Part shown: piece after piece, positions 1-7,962 of the stretch
How positions within the stretch are numbered: the stretch's first letter is position 1
Layout: each line of letters starts with the position of its first letter
Source of the DNA: Thiohalocapsa sp. ML1
GTDB taxonomy: Bacteria; Pseudomonadota; Gammaproteobacteria; Chromatiales; Chromatiaceae
NCBI RefSeq assembly: GCF_001469165.1
Contig: NZ_JABX01000001.1
Location: 186,001-250,000 of the forward strand
Reading direction: 5' to 3'
DNA: 64,000 nt
Position numbers and translations under genes: made by a program
Notes under the pieces: generated by a model
The model's input: only the letters and a program-made list of their open reading frames with translations
Databases searched by the model: none
Told to the model about the DNA's origin: nothing

Positions 1-1
1 G

Positions 2-883
2 GGCGAGATTCGGCTGCACGGCGAGCTGGTCGCGCGCCCCGGCCTCACCAGGCCGCCGGAGCAGCGCCAGATCGGCATGGTGTTCCAGGACTTTGCGCTC
101 TTCCCGCACCTGACGGTGGCGAAGAACATCGCCTTCGGCCTGCGCGGCCAGAGCGCGGATGCCCAGCGCGCCAGGGTCGCGGAGCTGCTCGCGCTCATCG
201 GCCTCGCCGGCGCGGCGCGGCAGTATCCGCACGAGCTCTCCGGCGGCATGCAGCAGCGCGTCGCGCTCGCGCGGGCCATGGCGCCGCGCCCGCGCATCCT
301 ACTGCTCGACGAGCCCTTCTCCAGCATGGACACCGAGCTGCGTGAGCAGCTCGCGCGCGAGGTCCGGCACCTGCTGAAGCGCGAGGGGGTCACGGCCATC
401 CTGGTCACGCATGATCAGTTCGAGGCCTTTGCGATGGCGGACCTGATCGGCGTCATCGGCGATGGGCGCGTGCATCAGTGGGGCACCGGGTTCAGTCTTT
501 ATCACGAGCCCGCGAACCGGTTCGTTGCGGACTTCGTCGGCCAGGGAGCGCTGCTGCCGGCGACGGTGCAGGATACCCATCAGGTCAAGACCGAGCTCGG
601 CCGCATCACCGGCGCAGCACCGCACGGCCTGCCGCCGGGCAGCGTCGCCGAGGTGCTGATCCGCCCGGACGACCTGGTCTACGACGATTCCAGCCCGCGC
701 AAGGCCACCATCGCTGAGCGCGCGTTTCGCGGCGCCGAGTTCCTTTACACGCTGCGCCTCGGCAGCGGTGCCGAGGTCCTGTGCCTGGTGCCGAGCCATC
801 ACCGCCACGCCATCGGCGAGGAGATCGGCGTGCAGCTCCAGGCGGAGCATCTCGTGGTGTTTCCGTTGCTGGACAACGCTTGA
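2..883 (+). CDS. fbpC: Fe(III) ABC transporter ATP-binding protein, 5' partial
   Basis: This is the nucleotide-binding subunit of an FbpABC/AfuABC-type ferric iron importer, acting at the inner face of the cytoplasmic membrane. The reading frame is open from the window edge (frame of base 2), so the N-terminus with the Walker A motif is outside. Visible are the Q-loop region (IGMVFQDFALFPHLTV), the ABC signature LSGGMQQRVALARA, Walker B ILLLDEPFSS and the H-loop ILVTHDQFEA. About 120 residues follow, as in the TOBE-like regulatory domain of this family. The phrase DFALFPHLTVAKNIAFGL is typical of FbpC rather than sugar importers. The permease and binding-protein genes would lie upstream, outside the window. 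Assignment to iron is by family resemblance. Confidence 0.88.
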   Translation, partial: GEIRLHGELVARPGLTRPPEQRQIGMVFQDFALFPHLTVAKNIAFGLRGQSADAQRARVAELLALIGLAGAARQYPHELSGGMQQRVALARAMAPRPRILLLDEPFSSMDTELREQLAREVRHLLKREGVTAILVTHDQFEAFAMADLIGVIGDGRVHQWGTGFSLYHEPANRFVADFVGQGALLPATVQDTHQVKTELGRITGAAPHGLPPGSVAEVLIRPDDLVYDDSSPRKATIAERAFRGAEFLYTLRLGSGAEVLCLVPSHHRHAIGEEIGVQLQAEHLVVFPLLDNA

Positions 884-1022
884 GCAGACCGCCACAGGAA
901 CCTCCCCGCCGCACTGTCCCTGAGCGGCGAGCGCTTAACGGCCACGGGGGTCCGTACGCGAGGGTCCCGCCTAACTACGCGGCGAGCGGACGGATGCGGC
1001 CGATCACTTGACTCGATCTTCT

Positions 1023-1040
1023 TACAACACTATTGTTGTA
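1023..1040. promoter_or_regulatory. Perfect palindrome, candidate operator of the accessory cassette
   Basis: The sequence TACAACACTATTGTTGTA is a perfect 7-bp inverted repeat with a 4-bp centre. It ends 3 bp before the ATG at 1044. HTH-ImmA proteins such as the one at 1520 commonly repress their own promoter, so this is a natural autoregulatory operator. Its closeness to the start codon implies a very short or absent leader, or a promoter overlapping the site. The function is inferred. Confidence 0.55.
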
Positions 1041-1043
1041 TCC

Positions 1044-1523
1044 ATGATTCCTGCTCTCGTCCCTTTGCCCGGCTCCCCCTGGACCGTTCTGCCCCCAGGG
1101 GCTCACGCGGCGACCCTTGAGAATGTGGCCGCGACGTTTGCGACGAATCTCTGGCGGCGAGAACTGTTCGGTGGTCTCGTCTTAGCCTCTGGCAAGTTGC
1201 GATTGGCCGGATGTCCGGCGATTTATCTCGACGGCAGCTACGTGACCGGCAAACCGAGACCCGGCGATTTCGATGCATGTTGGGACCCGTCGGGAGTCGA
1301 TCCATCCAAGCTTGATCCCGTGTTCCTGGAATTCGGGAACGGCCGAGCGGCTCAGAAAGCCGCATTCAAGGGGGAGTTTTTTCCGTCCTCGATGGTGTGC
1401 TCGGATGTTGGGCGGGCATTTGTCGATTTTTTTCAACTGGATCGTTTTACAGGTAAACAGAAAGGGATCGTTCTGATTTCGCTTTCGGCAGATCCTCTTC
1501 TTTTGGGGAAGGTACAGCCATGA
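1044..1523 (+). CDS. DUF6932-like nucleotidyltransferase-fold protein
   Basis: A 159-residue protein of unknown function, first gene of the cassette. The segment YLDGSYVTGKPRPGDFDACW resembles the G-S-x(n)-D-x-D metal-binding pattern of nucleotidyltransferase-fold proteins, with GS followed by DFD. Proteins of this type (DUF6932, from memory) often sit beside regulators or toxin-like genes. An in-frame TTG lies at 1008, but the ATG at 1044 gives the usual N-terminus (MIPALVPLPG) and leaves the palindrome upstream intact. The stop overlaps the next start by 4 bp (ATGA at 1520-1523), so the two are translationally coupled. The region is visibly less GC-rich than the core genes around it, which suggests transfer. 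Catalytic activity is inference from the motif alone. Confidence 0.65.
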   Translation: MIPALVPLPGSPWTVLPPGAHAATLENVAATFATNLWRRELFGGLVLASGKLRLAGCPAIYLDGSYVTGKPRPGDFDACWDPSGVDPSKLDPVFLEFGNGRAAQKAAFKGEFFPSSMVCSDVGRAFVDFFQLDRFTGKQKGIVLISLSADPLLLGKVQP

Positions 1524-2797
1524 TCTACAGCGGCAAACAATACAATATCTCAACCGCACAACTGGCCAAGCTCCAGGACGCACTGTCCGCTGCGAAGGCT
1601 AGCGCCCCGGATCAGGCATGGCTCAAAAAGGCGGAGATCGATGGCCTCATGAGTCAGATCGCCGAAATCGAGGCCGAGCTTGCCGAGTACAATCTGCTCA
1701 AATCCGGGCAGGTCTCATTCTCCAAGACCTATTCTCTTGAGGAATTGCCGCGCGTCCTGGTGCAGGCCCGGGTTGCCTCCGGCATGAGCCAGACGGACCT
1801 TGCGGAAAAACTCGGCATGAAGCCGCAACAGGTGCAACGTTACGAGGCGACCGACTACATGGGCGCGAGCCTTGGACGATTGATCGAGATTTCGAAGGCG
1901 CTAGGCGTAAAGGCTTCGGAAAGTTTCGAAGGACCCAGGCGATCTACAGGATCGATCTTCGCGTGGGGCAACGCCGACGATATCGTTTGGGGTCAGTTCC
2001 CCTACAAGGAGATGATCAAGCGTAAGTGGCTTGATCTGCCGCGCGGCGCAAATCCCATCGAGTGCGTCAAGGATTACTTCCAGCGCGCCGCTGGGCCGCA
2101 ATTTGCGACGGCACTTCATCGCAAGAAAATGCGCAGCGGAAACGTGCCGAACGAATACTCCCTTCTCGCGTGGCAGGCGCGAATTCTGGAGCGCGCGCGC
2201 GGTAAAGTCAAAGCCGGTGAGGTTGGCGTCTTCGACTTGAATGATCGGTGGGTGCCAGAGCTTGTGCGTCTGACGAAATGGGATGACGGGCCTCAACGCG
2301 CACGGGATCTGTTGGCCACGAAAGGCATCGTTCTCATAGTCGAACGTCACCTTCCAGGATCTTATCTCGACGGGGCCGCGATGCTCGCCGATGGCGATAC
2401 GCCTGTTGTTGGCCTTACGCTGCGCTACGACCGACTAGATAATTTCTGGTTCGTGCTGATGCACGAACTTGGTCATGTCTTCCTGCATCTCTTTGACGGT
2501 CTCCGCTTCGATTTCTTCGACGAGGAAAGCGGCAATGACGGTGACGCGATCGAGGCGGAAGCGGATAAATTTGCGCTCGGCGCTCTGATACCCGAAGAAC
2601 TGTGGGATCAGTGCCTCTCGCGTTTCGCCCTCTCGGAAGAGGCAGTGAAGATCGATGCGGACGCGATCGGCATCGATCCCAGTATCGTCGCAGGCCGGAT
2701 CAGAAAGGAGCGCGGCAACTACAGCATTCTGAACGATCTGGTTGGTCAGGGTCAGGTGCGCTCCCAGTTTGAGGAGGCGAGCGATGATCTTGACTAA
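1520..2797 (+). CDS. HTH (XRE)-ImmA/IrrE metallopeptidase regulator
   Basis: A 425-residue two-part regulator. Residues about 1-70 look helical and charged. Residues about 75-130 form an XRE helix-turn-helix (ARVASGMSQTDLAEKLGMKP then QQVQRYEA). The C-terminal half carries the ImmA/IrrE (DUF955) zinc protease motif HELGH at about residue 314, with EAEADKFA about 30 residues later supplying the third ligand. Such proteins repress mobile or defence operons and relieve repression by proteolysis on a signal. The start is fixed by the ATGA overlap with the preceding gene. Its own 3' end overlaps the next gene by 14 bp, making a three-gene coupled operon. It probably binds the palindrome at 1023, which is inference. 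Confidence 0.85.
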   Translation: MIYSGKQYNISTAQLAKLQDALSAAKASAPDQAWLKKAEIDGLMSQIAEIEAELAEYNLLKSGQVSFSKTYSLEELPRVLVQARVASGMSQTDLAEKLGMKPQQVQRYEATDYMGASLGRLIEISKALGVKASESFEGPRRSTGSIFAWGNADDIVWGQFPYKEMIKRKWLDLPRGANPIECVKDYFQRAAGPQFATALHRKKMRSGNVPNEYSLLAWQARILERARGKVKAGEVGVFDLNDRWVPELVRLTKWDDGPQRARDLLATKGIVLIVERHLPGSYLDGAAMLADGDTPVVGLTLRYDRLDNFWFVLMHELGHVFLHLFDGLRFDFFDEESGNDGDAIEAEADKFALGALIPEELWDQCLSRFALSEEAVKIDADAIGIDPSIVAGRIRKERGNYSILNDLVGQGQVRSQFEEASDDLD

Positions 2798-3869
2798 GGA
2801 CATGTATGTACCGGCGCTGCGGTGGCGGCAGGGGGAGTATCAGGCGCTTGCCGGCCTTGCAGCCGCCGCTAAGGACCGCATCGCGCCCTACGTTATCATC
2901 CCGGAAGTCGAATTCGATTTCGAATTGCGGCAACTGAAGAAGTCCGTACATGAGCACGTTCATCCCTTTTCCGCCCGTTTCAATCGCAAGTGGGGGCAAC
3001 GACCCGCGTGGGTCGGCGTGCACCCCCGTATTGCCGGCGAGCCGATGGGAGACGGTCGCGACGTCCTCACATACGTGTTCGAAGCCCTGCGCGCATTCCA
3101 GGCGAATGCGATACCCGCCGTTCCTCTTGACGCATCCACGTCCATGGCCGCATCCGTCGCGGCGATCGCTTCGACCGATGGCCTTGGATCGGCAATTGCG
3201 ATCCGGTTGGAGGATCTGATGAAGCCGGATGCGCGCACGCGCATTGAGGCCTTGGTAACGTCGCTCGGTCTATCGCTCACCGAGGTCGATCTCGTTATCG
3301 ACCTCGGCGCGCCGAATTTCGAGCCCTACGTTGCTTTCGCTGGCCTGCTGATTGCGGCCGTGCAAAGGCTTGGTGACCTGCACAACTTTCGCAATTTCGT
3401 CGTGATTGGCACGGCAATCCCGAAAACATTCAAGGACGTTGCCAAGGGTGTCGACCAACTCCCACGCCATGACTGGCTCTTCTATAAAGCACTGCTCGGC
3501 AAGATGCCTGCTAGAATGCGGAAACCCAATTACGGAGACCACACCATCGTTCATCCAGAATTTGCGCCGGTGGACATGCGGAAAATCAAGTCGGCCGGAA
3601 AGCTCGTTTACACGACAGCATCAGAATGGGAAGTGCGCAAGGGTGGGGCGTTCCGCGACGATCCCGGTCAGATGCACGATCACTGCGCATCAATCGTGGC
3701 GTCGGGCAAATTCAGGGAAGCCGGGTTTTCCAGTGGCGATGACTACATTGCCAAGTGCGCGGCGCGGACGGCGAAGCCCAGCAATCAGACGCGATGGAAG
3801 ACGGTGGCGATCAACCACCACATCACATATGTGCTGGACGATCTCTCCACGTCTGGCGCTGCACCATGA
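2784..3869 (+). CDS. Beta family protein (sce7725-like)
   Basis: A 361-residue protein resembling the beta-protein family (Pfam Beta_protein, sce7725-like). The N-terminus MILTKDMYVPALRWRQGEYQ and the phrase ITYVLDD near the end fit that family as I remember it. Its biochemical role is not established. I chose the ATG at 2784 because family members start just before a YVPxLRWxxGE motif; it overlaps the preceding gene by 14 bp. The 3' end overlaps the convergent gene at 3823-4476 by 47 bp. Members are found next to sce7726-type nucleases and phage or defence genes, which matches this neighbourhood. A role as partner or sensor for the nuclease is inference. Confidence 0.7.
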   Translation: MILTKDMYVPALRWRQGEYQALAGLAAAAKDRIAPYVIIPEVEFDFELRQLKKSVHEHVHPFSARFNRKWGQRPAWVGVHPRIAGEPMGDGRDVLTYVFEALRAFQANAIPAVPLDASTSMAASVAAIASTDGLGSAIAIRLEDLMKPDARTRIEALVTSLGLSLTEVDLVIDLGAPNFEPYVAFAGLLIAAVQRLGDLHNFRNFVVIGTAIPKTFKDVAKGVDQLPRHDWLFYKALLGKMPARMRKPNYGDHTIVHPEFAPVDMRKIKSAGKLVYTTASEWEVRKGGAFRDDPGQMHDHCASIVASGKFREAGFSSGDDYIAKCAARTAKPSNQTRWKTVAINHHITYVLDDLSTSGAAP

Positions 3870-4476
3870 ACGTGCGGATCGAAGCCGTTATTTCGCGCAA
3901 CGTCATGGTCTCGCACAGCATTTGGTAGAGCTGCTTTCTCGGCCGGCGAAGTTCCTTCTGCGCGTAACCGGCTTGGCCCAGCAACTCGATGACCTCTTCA
4001 CGCCAAAGCAGATGCGCCATCATGACTGGATCGATCTCGGGATTGGGGGCGGCATTGCGCAACATCTGAAAGCGGATGCCCCCTCTTGGTCCCTGCTCAG
4101 CCGCGATCACGCCACACCATTCGGGCGCATGGCTCATTATGCCCACGAGATGCTTTGGCGCGACAACGATCGTGAGCTTCTGCAGCGTCTGGCGATAGAT
4201 TTCAATCTGGGTTGCGAACCTGTCTAGGGTGTCCTTGGCGCTCTTGATTTCATAGCCGTGAATGCAGCCATTAATGACGGCCACGTCGATGCGGCTCCTC
4301 GCGTGCGCGAGACCAAGTTCATCGATCACGAGCGTACCCGGTTGCGCCTTGAAACGCCGCAGACGCTGCGCATGCAGCGCGATGCGGATATCCGAATCTC
4401 TTGTAACGACGTATGTGCGCATGATCACTGCTGTTTCCGTGCCCTGGCTTGATTGCTTGCTTGATAGAGTGGACAC
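3823..4476 (-). CDS. sce7726-family PD-(D/E)XK-like nuclease
   Basis: A 217-residue protein matching the sce7726 family by its N-terminal DSDIRIALHAQRL segment and the core RIDVAVINGCIHGYEIKSAK, which reads as a PD-(D/E)XK nuclease core (D, then ExK). It probably cuts DNA. The first ATG is at 4476. A second at 4422 (MRTYVVTRDSD) would start closer to the family's usual N-terminus, so the true protein may be 18 residues shorter. It is convergent with the beta-family gene and shares 47 bp of 3' coding sequence with it, which ties the two genes together physically. GC content is lower than in the core genes nearby. Confidence 0.72.
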   Translation of the reverse strand: MSTLSSKQSSQGTETAVIMRTYVVTRDSDIRIALHAQRLRRFKAQPGTLVIDELGLAHARSRIDVAVINGCIHGYEIKSAKDTLDRFATQIEIYRQTLQKLTIVVAPKHLVGIMSHAPEWCGVIAAEQGPRGGIRFQMLRNAAPNPEIDPVMMAHLLWREEVIELLGQAGYAQKELRRPRKQLYQMLCETMTLREITASIRTFMVQRQTWRDRPAHM

Positions 4477-5057
4477 CAGTTTATAAAGTGGACGCTATCG
4501 CTGGGCATCTAACCGTCGCGCAGAGTGGGACCAGACGGGGCACAGAAGGGGCCAACCAGGCGCAACACCGGACACCGCTCTACGAAGTGTCCGGGCGGGG
4601 CTGCTGCTGTTTCGCAAGCACTTGATAACACGTGTTTGGCACGATAACAGGTCGCTCAGAGCGGTCCGCCCCTCAGACGCGAATCCACGCCCACAGGCAA
4701 GCGACGGCGCGAGATCCAATTGGTTAAGCGGCAGAGCGCAGTTGCCGTGGTTAGCAACTATGATTCTCGGCATGCATTTACGAGGTTTCCCGCACCTCGG
4801 CACGCACCGCCGGTTCTCCGACCCACGTCGAAGCCAAGTCGCCCCCAGGCCAGGCAGCCTATCGCCCTGTCGTTTCCGGCGCAATGCGCGAAGTGCCGAA
4901 GGACCCCGACGGGCCCGGCGACCGGCGCGAACTGCGAGGGCCCGGCGATGACAGGCGGTATCGACTTCGGCTTCCGCGGCAAAGCAGTGCGTGTTGACCT
5001 GTTGACCGCCCGCGCCAGCGCCATCGGCCGCGCCGCCGACGGAAACCGCGGACAGAC
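4477..5057. other. Non-coding stretch between the cassette and the repeat
   Basis: No reading frame here has family character. A long open frame on the minus strand (4495-5367) has biased, low-information composition and runs through a repeat. A direct repeat of GTGGAC occurs near 4468-4490 at the edge of the low-GC cassette and could mark an old insertion boundary. I see no promoter or RNA gene I can support. Confidence 0.4.
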
Positions 5058-5194
5058 CTAACGTTTGACGGCGCCAAATGCATGCAAATGAGTCAAGTTT
5101 CGATGACGCATCAACGCGGCCAGGCGCGTCGGGATCGGGATCGGGATCGGGTTCGGTTGCACGGCTTGTCGGTCTGAGGCGAAGCCACCCTAGA
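5058..5194 (+). repeat. Interspersed repeat, copy 1
   Basis: First of five related elements in the window. The left end (CTAACGTTTGACGGCGCC) is followed by an AAATG-GCAxATGAGTCAAG-TTTCGA block. The middle holds GGGATC hexamer repeats, and the right end is TCGGTCTGAGGCGAAGCC followed by CTAGA at 5190-5194. This copy has no internal GGGCC hairpin. It stands in intergenic DNA upstream of the RuBisCO-like gene. Confidence 0.7.
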
Positions 5195-5446
5195 CCACCA
5201 TTTCGCAGGGGAGCCCGTAGACAGTGGGAGCAAGGATCGCTTTGTCCTTCATAACGCTGAGCTGGGAGAATGTAGCTACCTCCTCGACGCCGGCGGCGCG
5301 AATCCGGGATGTGGACAATTTTTCGGTGCCGTGTACTCAGCCATCTACAAGGCAATGACCGTCCCATGCCGACACCAATGAGCCATGCCGGCAGGATGCC
5401 GGCACCGCGTGAAGATAAACATCACCGCGCAACCCCGGGAGGCAGC

Positions 5447-6616
5447 ATGCCCATCCACGACCCCGTTGTTCTGTCACTGAGCCGCGAGCGCTTCGGGGCC
5501 ACCTACCGACTGCGCGCCGACAGCGCCGCCGACGCCATGGCCCGCGCGCGCGAGATCTGCCTGGAGCAGACCGTCGAATTCCCGGACGCGCTGCTGCCCA
5601 ATGCGCGGATCCGCGACGGCATCGTCGGCACCGTGGCGGAGCTGGCGCCCGCAGGCGACGGCGCCTGGGACGCGACCATCCGCTACCCGGTGGAGGCCGC
5701 CGGCGGCGAGCTGACCCAGCTCCTGAACGTGCTGTTCGGCAATATCAGCCTGCAAGCCGGCGTGCGGCTGCTGGACTTCGAGCTGCCGGCCTCGCTGCTG
5801 CGGCCGTTCCACGGCCCGCGCTTCGGCATCGCCGGGCTGCGCAAGCGCCTCGGCGTGCACGACCGGCCGCTGCTGTGCACCGCGCTGAAGCCCATGGGGC
5901 TCTCGCCGGCGGCGCTCGCGGAGCTGGCGTATGGGCTGGCCCTCGGCGGCATCGACCTGATCAAGGACGACCACGGCCTCGCCGATCAGCCCTTCTGTCC
6001 CTTCGAAGAACGCGTCGCACGCTGCGCGGAGGCCGTAGCGCGCGCCAATCGCGAGACCGGCGAGCGCTGCCTGTACCTGCCCAATGTCACGGCCCCGGCG
6101 GATCGGATCCAGCAGCGGGCACGGCGGGCGCGGGAGCTGGGCGCGGGGGGGCTCCTGTTTTGCCCTGGCCTGGCCGGCCTCGATGCCCTGCGCGCGCTCG
6201 CCGACGACCCGGCGCTGGACCTGCCCATCCTCGGCCATCCGGCCTTCATCGGCGGGCTCGCGGTGGGCCCGGACGCGGGGCTGTCGCATCGGGTGCTGTA
6301 CGGGCGCCTGCACCGGCTGGCCGGGGCGGACGCGGCGATCTTTCCCCACAGCGGCGGGCGCTTCGCGTACAGCGAGGCCGAGTGCCGCGACATCGTCACC
6401 GGCTGCACCGACGCGATGGGCAAGCTGGCACCGATCTTCCCGGTGCCCGCGGGCGGCATGCGGCTCGCACGCGTCGCGGAGCTGCGGGCGTTCTACGGCG
6501 TGGACGTGATGCTGCTGATCGGCGGCGATCTGCATGCGCTGGAGCCGGGCGAGGATCTCGTGCGCCGTTGTCGGCGCTTCCGGGCTTTGGCGGCGGACGT
6601 GGCCGACCCACGCTAA
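5447..6616 (+). CDS. RuBisCO-like protein (form IV)
   Basis: A 389-residue member of the RuBisCO large-subunit superfamily. The start follows a good ribosome site (GGGAGG at about 5438). The metal-ligand segment reads GIDLIKDDHGLADQPF: the lysine equivalent to the carbamylated K201 is kept at about residue 173, and the aspartate is kept. The following acidic ligand (E204 in RuBisCO) is His. The loop 6 lysine motif is replaced by FPHSGGRFAYS. It therefore should not fix CO2. Related proteins act as enolases or isomerases in methylthio-sugar metabolism, or have roles linked to sulfur oxidation in phototrophs. The KDDHG variant recalls, from memory, the isomerase type of Rhodospirillum rubrum. 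Its stop overlaps the convergent tilS stop by 4 bp. Confidence 0.88.
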   Translation: MPIHDPVVLSLSRERFGATYRLRADSAADAMARAREICLEQTVEFPDALLPNARIRDGIVGTVAELAPAGDGAWDATIRYPVEAAGGELTQLLNVLFGNISLQAGVRLLDFELPASLLRPFHGPRFGIAGLRKRLGVHDRPLLCTALKPMGLSPAALAELAYGLALGGIDLIKDDHGLADQPFCPFEERVARCAEAVARANRETGERCLYLPNVTAPADRIQQRARRARELGAGGLLFCPGLAGLDALRALADDPALDLPILGHPAFIGGLAVGPDAGLSHRVLYGRLHRLAGADAAIFPHSGGRFAYSEAECRDIVTGCTDAMGKLAPIFPVPAGGMRLARVAELRAFYGVDVMLLIGGDLHALEPGEDLVRRCRRFRALAADVADPR

Positions 6617-7941
6617 GCCGAAACCTCCTCGGCGAACCAGCCGCGCTGCTGCCACGGATGACCGCTCCAGCGCAGCCGCCCCAGCGCCGTACCGCACAAC
6701 GCGACGCCGCCGGCGCCGGCGAGCTGTCCGTCCACCAGCACCAGCGGCACGTAGGGCCGCAGCCAAGCCGGCACGCCGGCCTGCTGGTACAGCGCCTTCA
6801 GCGTCGCGGACGGGCGAGCCTGGCGCGCGCAACGCAGGCCGGGCAACCCGAAGCCGACGCTGACCTGGCGCTGCCCGGCGGCGGCGAGCGCCCAACTCAG
6901 CTCACCGAGCCCAGCGGGCAGCACCAGCACCGGCGCGGCACCAACCTCCAGCATCGTCGGCGGCGCTGGCGGCAGCGGCGCGAGGGCGTAGATGTGTCTG
7001 CGATGCCGGCGCACCTCGCAGCCGCTCCAGGCGACGAGCGGCTGGCGATCGGGCGCCACGGGCAGAAGCTCGTCGGCAATGCGCTGCAACCGATCCGCAG
7101 GCGGCGGCAGAAACCCCTGCCGCGCGAGCCAGCGGCGCAGCACCAGCCGCCGGCGGGCGGCATCGAGGTCCAGGAGCCCGGCCGCGGGCAGGCCGCCCGC
7201 CGCATCGGCGCCGAGCCCCGCGAGCAGCTCGTCCGCGAAGCCATCGAGCAGCGCCGCCGCCTCGGCACAGTGGGAGGCCGTGCGCGCCGCGGTGCGGTCC
7301 AGCGCCGGCCAGCGCGCCTTGATCGACGGGATGATCAGGCTGCGCAGCCGATTGCGGTCGCGCACCGGGTCCTGGTTGCTCGGGTCATCGATCCAGCACA
7401 GCCCGTGCTCTGCGGCGTACTCGACGAGCGCCGCCCGGGGCAGGTCCAGCAACGGGCGCAGCAGCCGGCCGGCACCGAGCGCGGCGCTGTGCGGCATCGC
7501 CGCGAGCCCGTGCACGCCGGCCCCGCGCAGCAGCGCGAGCAGCAGCGTCTCGGCCTGATCATCGCGGTGATGGGCGCTGGCGATGCAATCGCCGGGTGAC
7601 AGCAGCGCGCGGAAGGCGGCGTAGCGGGCGTCGCGGGCGACGGCCTCCAGGCTCTCGCCCGGGGCCGGCGCGAGGCGCAGATGTCGCACGTCGAGCGCCA
7701 CGCCGAGCGCGGCGCACATCTGCTCGCAGTGCGCGACCCAGGCATCCGCCGCGGTCTGCAGACCATGGTGGATATGCACGGCCCGCAGCTCGGCACCAAG
7801 CGCCCGGCCCAAGCCGGCCGCGGCGTGCAGCAGCACATGGGAGTCGAGGCCACCGCTGTAGGCGATCCAGAGCCGGCCGCCGCGGGCCGGCGCCAGGGCG
7901 GCCGCGAGCCGCGCGGGGTCAAGTCGATCCGCGGCCCGCAT
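6613..7941 (-). CDS. tilS: tRNA(Ile)-lysidine synthase
   Basis: TilS uses ATP to attach lysine to C34 of the tRNA-Ile CAU anticodon, making it read AUA; it is cytoplasmic and essential in most bacteria. The 442-residue protein has the PP-loop ATPase motif YSGGLDSHVLL at about residues 28-38, the conserved SAHHRDDQAET segment, and C-terminal TilS substrate-binding domains (PSATLKALYQQAGVPAWLRP). Length fits the family. It lies 21 bp after accA on the same strand, the common accA-tilS order of gammaproteobacteria, so the two are probably cotranscribed. Confidence 0.95.
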   Translation of the reverse strand: MRAADRLDPARLAAALAPARGGRLWIAYSGGLDSHVLLHAAAGLGRALGAELRAVHIHHGLQTAADAWVAHCEQMCAALGVALDVRHLRLAPAPGESLEAVARDARYAAFRALLSPGDCIASAHHRDDQAETLLLALLRGAGVHGLAAMPHSAALGAGRLLRPLLDLPRAALVEYAAEHGLCWIDDPSNQDPVRDRNRLRSLIIPSIKARWPALDRTAARTASHCAEAAALLDGFADELLAGLGADAAGGLPAAGLLDLDAARRRLVLRRWLARQGFLPPPADRLQRIADELLPVAPDRQPLVAWSGCEVRRHRRHIYALAPLPPAPPTMLEVGAAPVLVLPAGLGELSWALAAAGQRQVSVGFGLPGLRCARQARPSATLKALYQQAGVPAWLRPYVPLVLVDGQLAGAGGVALCGTALGRLRWSGHPWQQRGWFAEEVSA

Positions 7942-7962
7942 CAGGTGGGCGCGCGGGCGCGG

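Noticed and set aside
4495-5367. A 290-residue frame on the minus strand before the RuBisCO-like gene
   Set aside because: It passes through repeat copy 1 (PDPDPD hexamer-derived residues) and lacks any conserved segment.
5474-6895. A 473-residue open frame antisense to the RuBisCO-like gene
   Set aside because: No family pattern. It crosses into tilS and is a GC-driven shadow.
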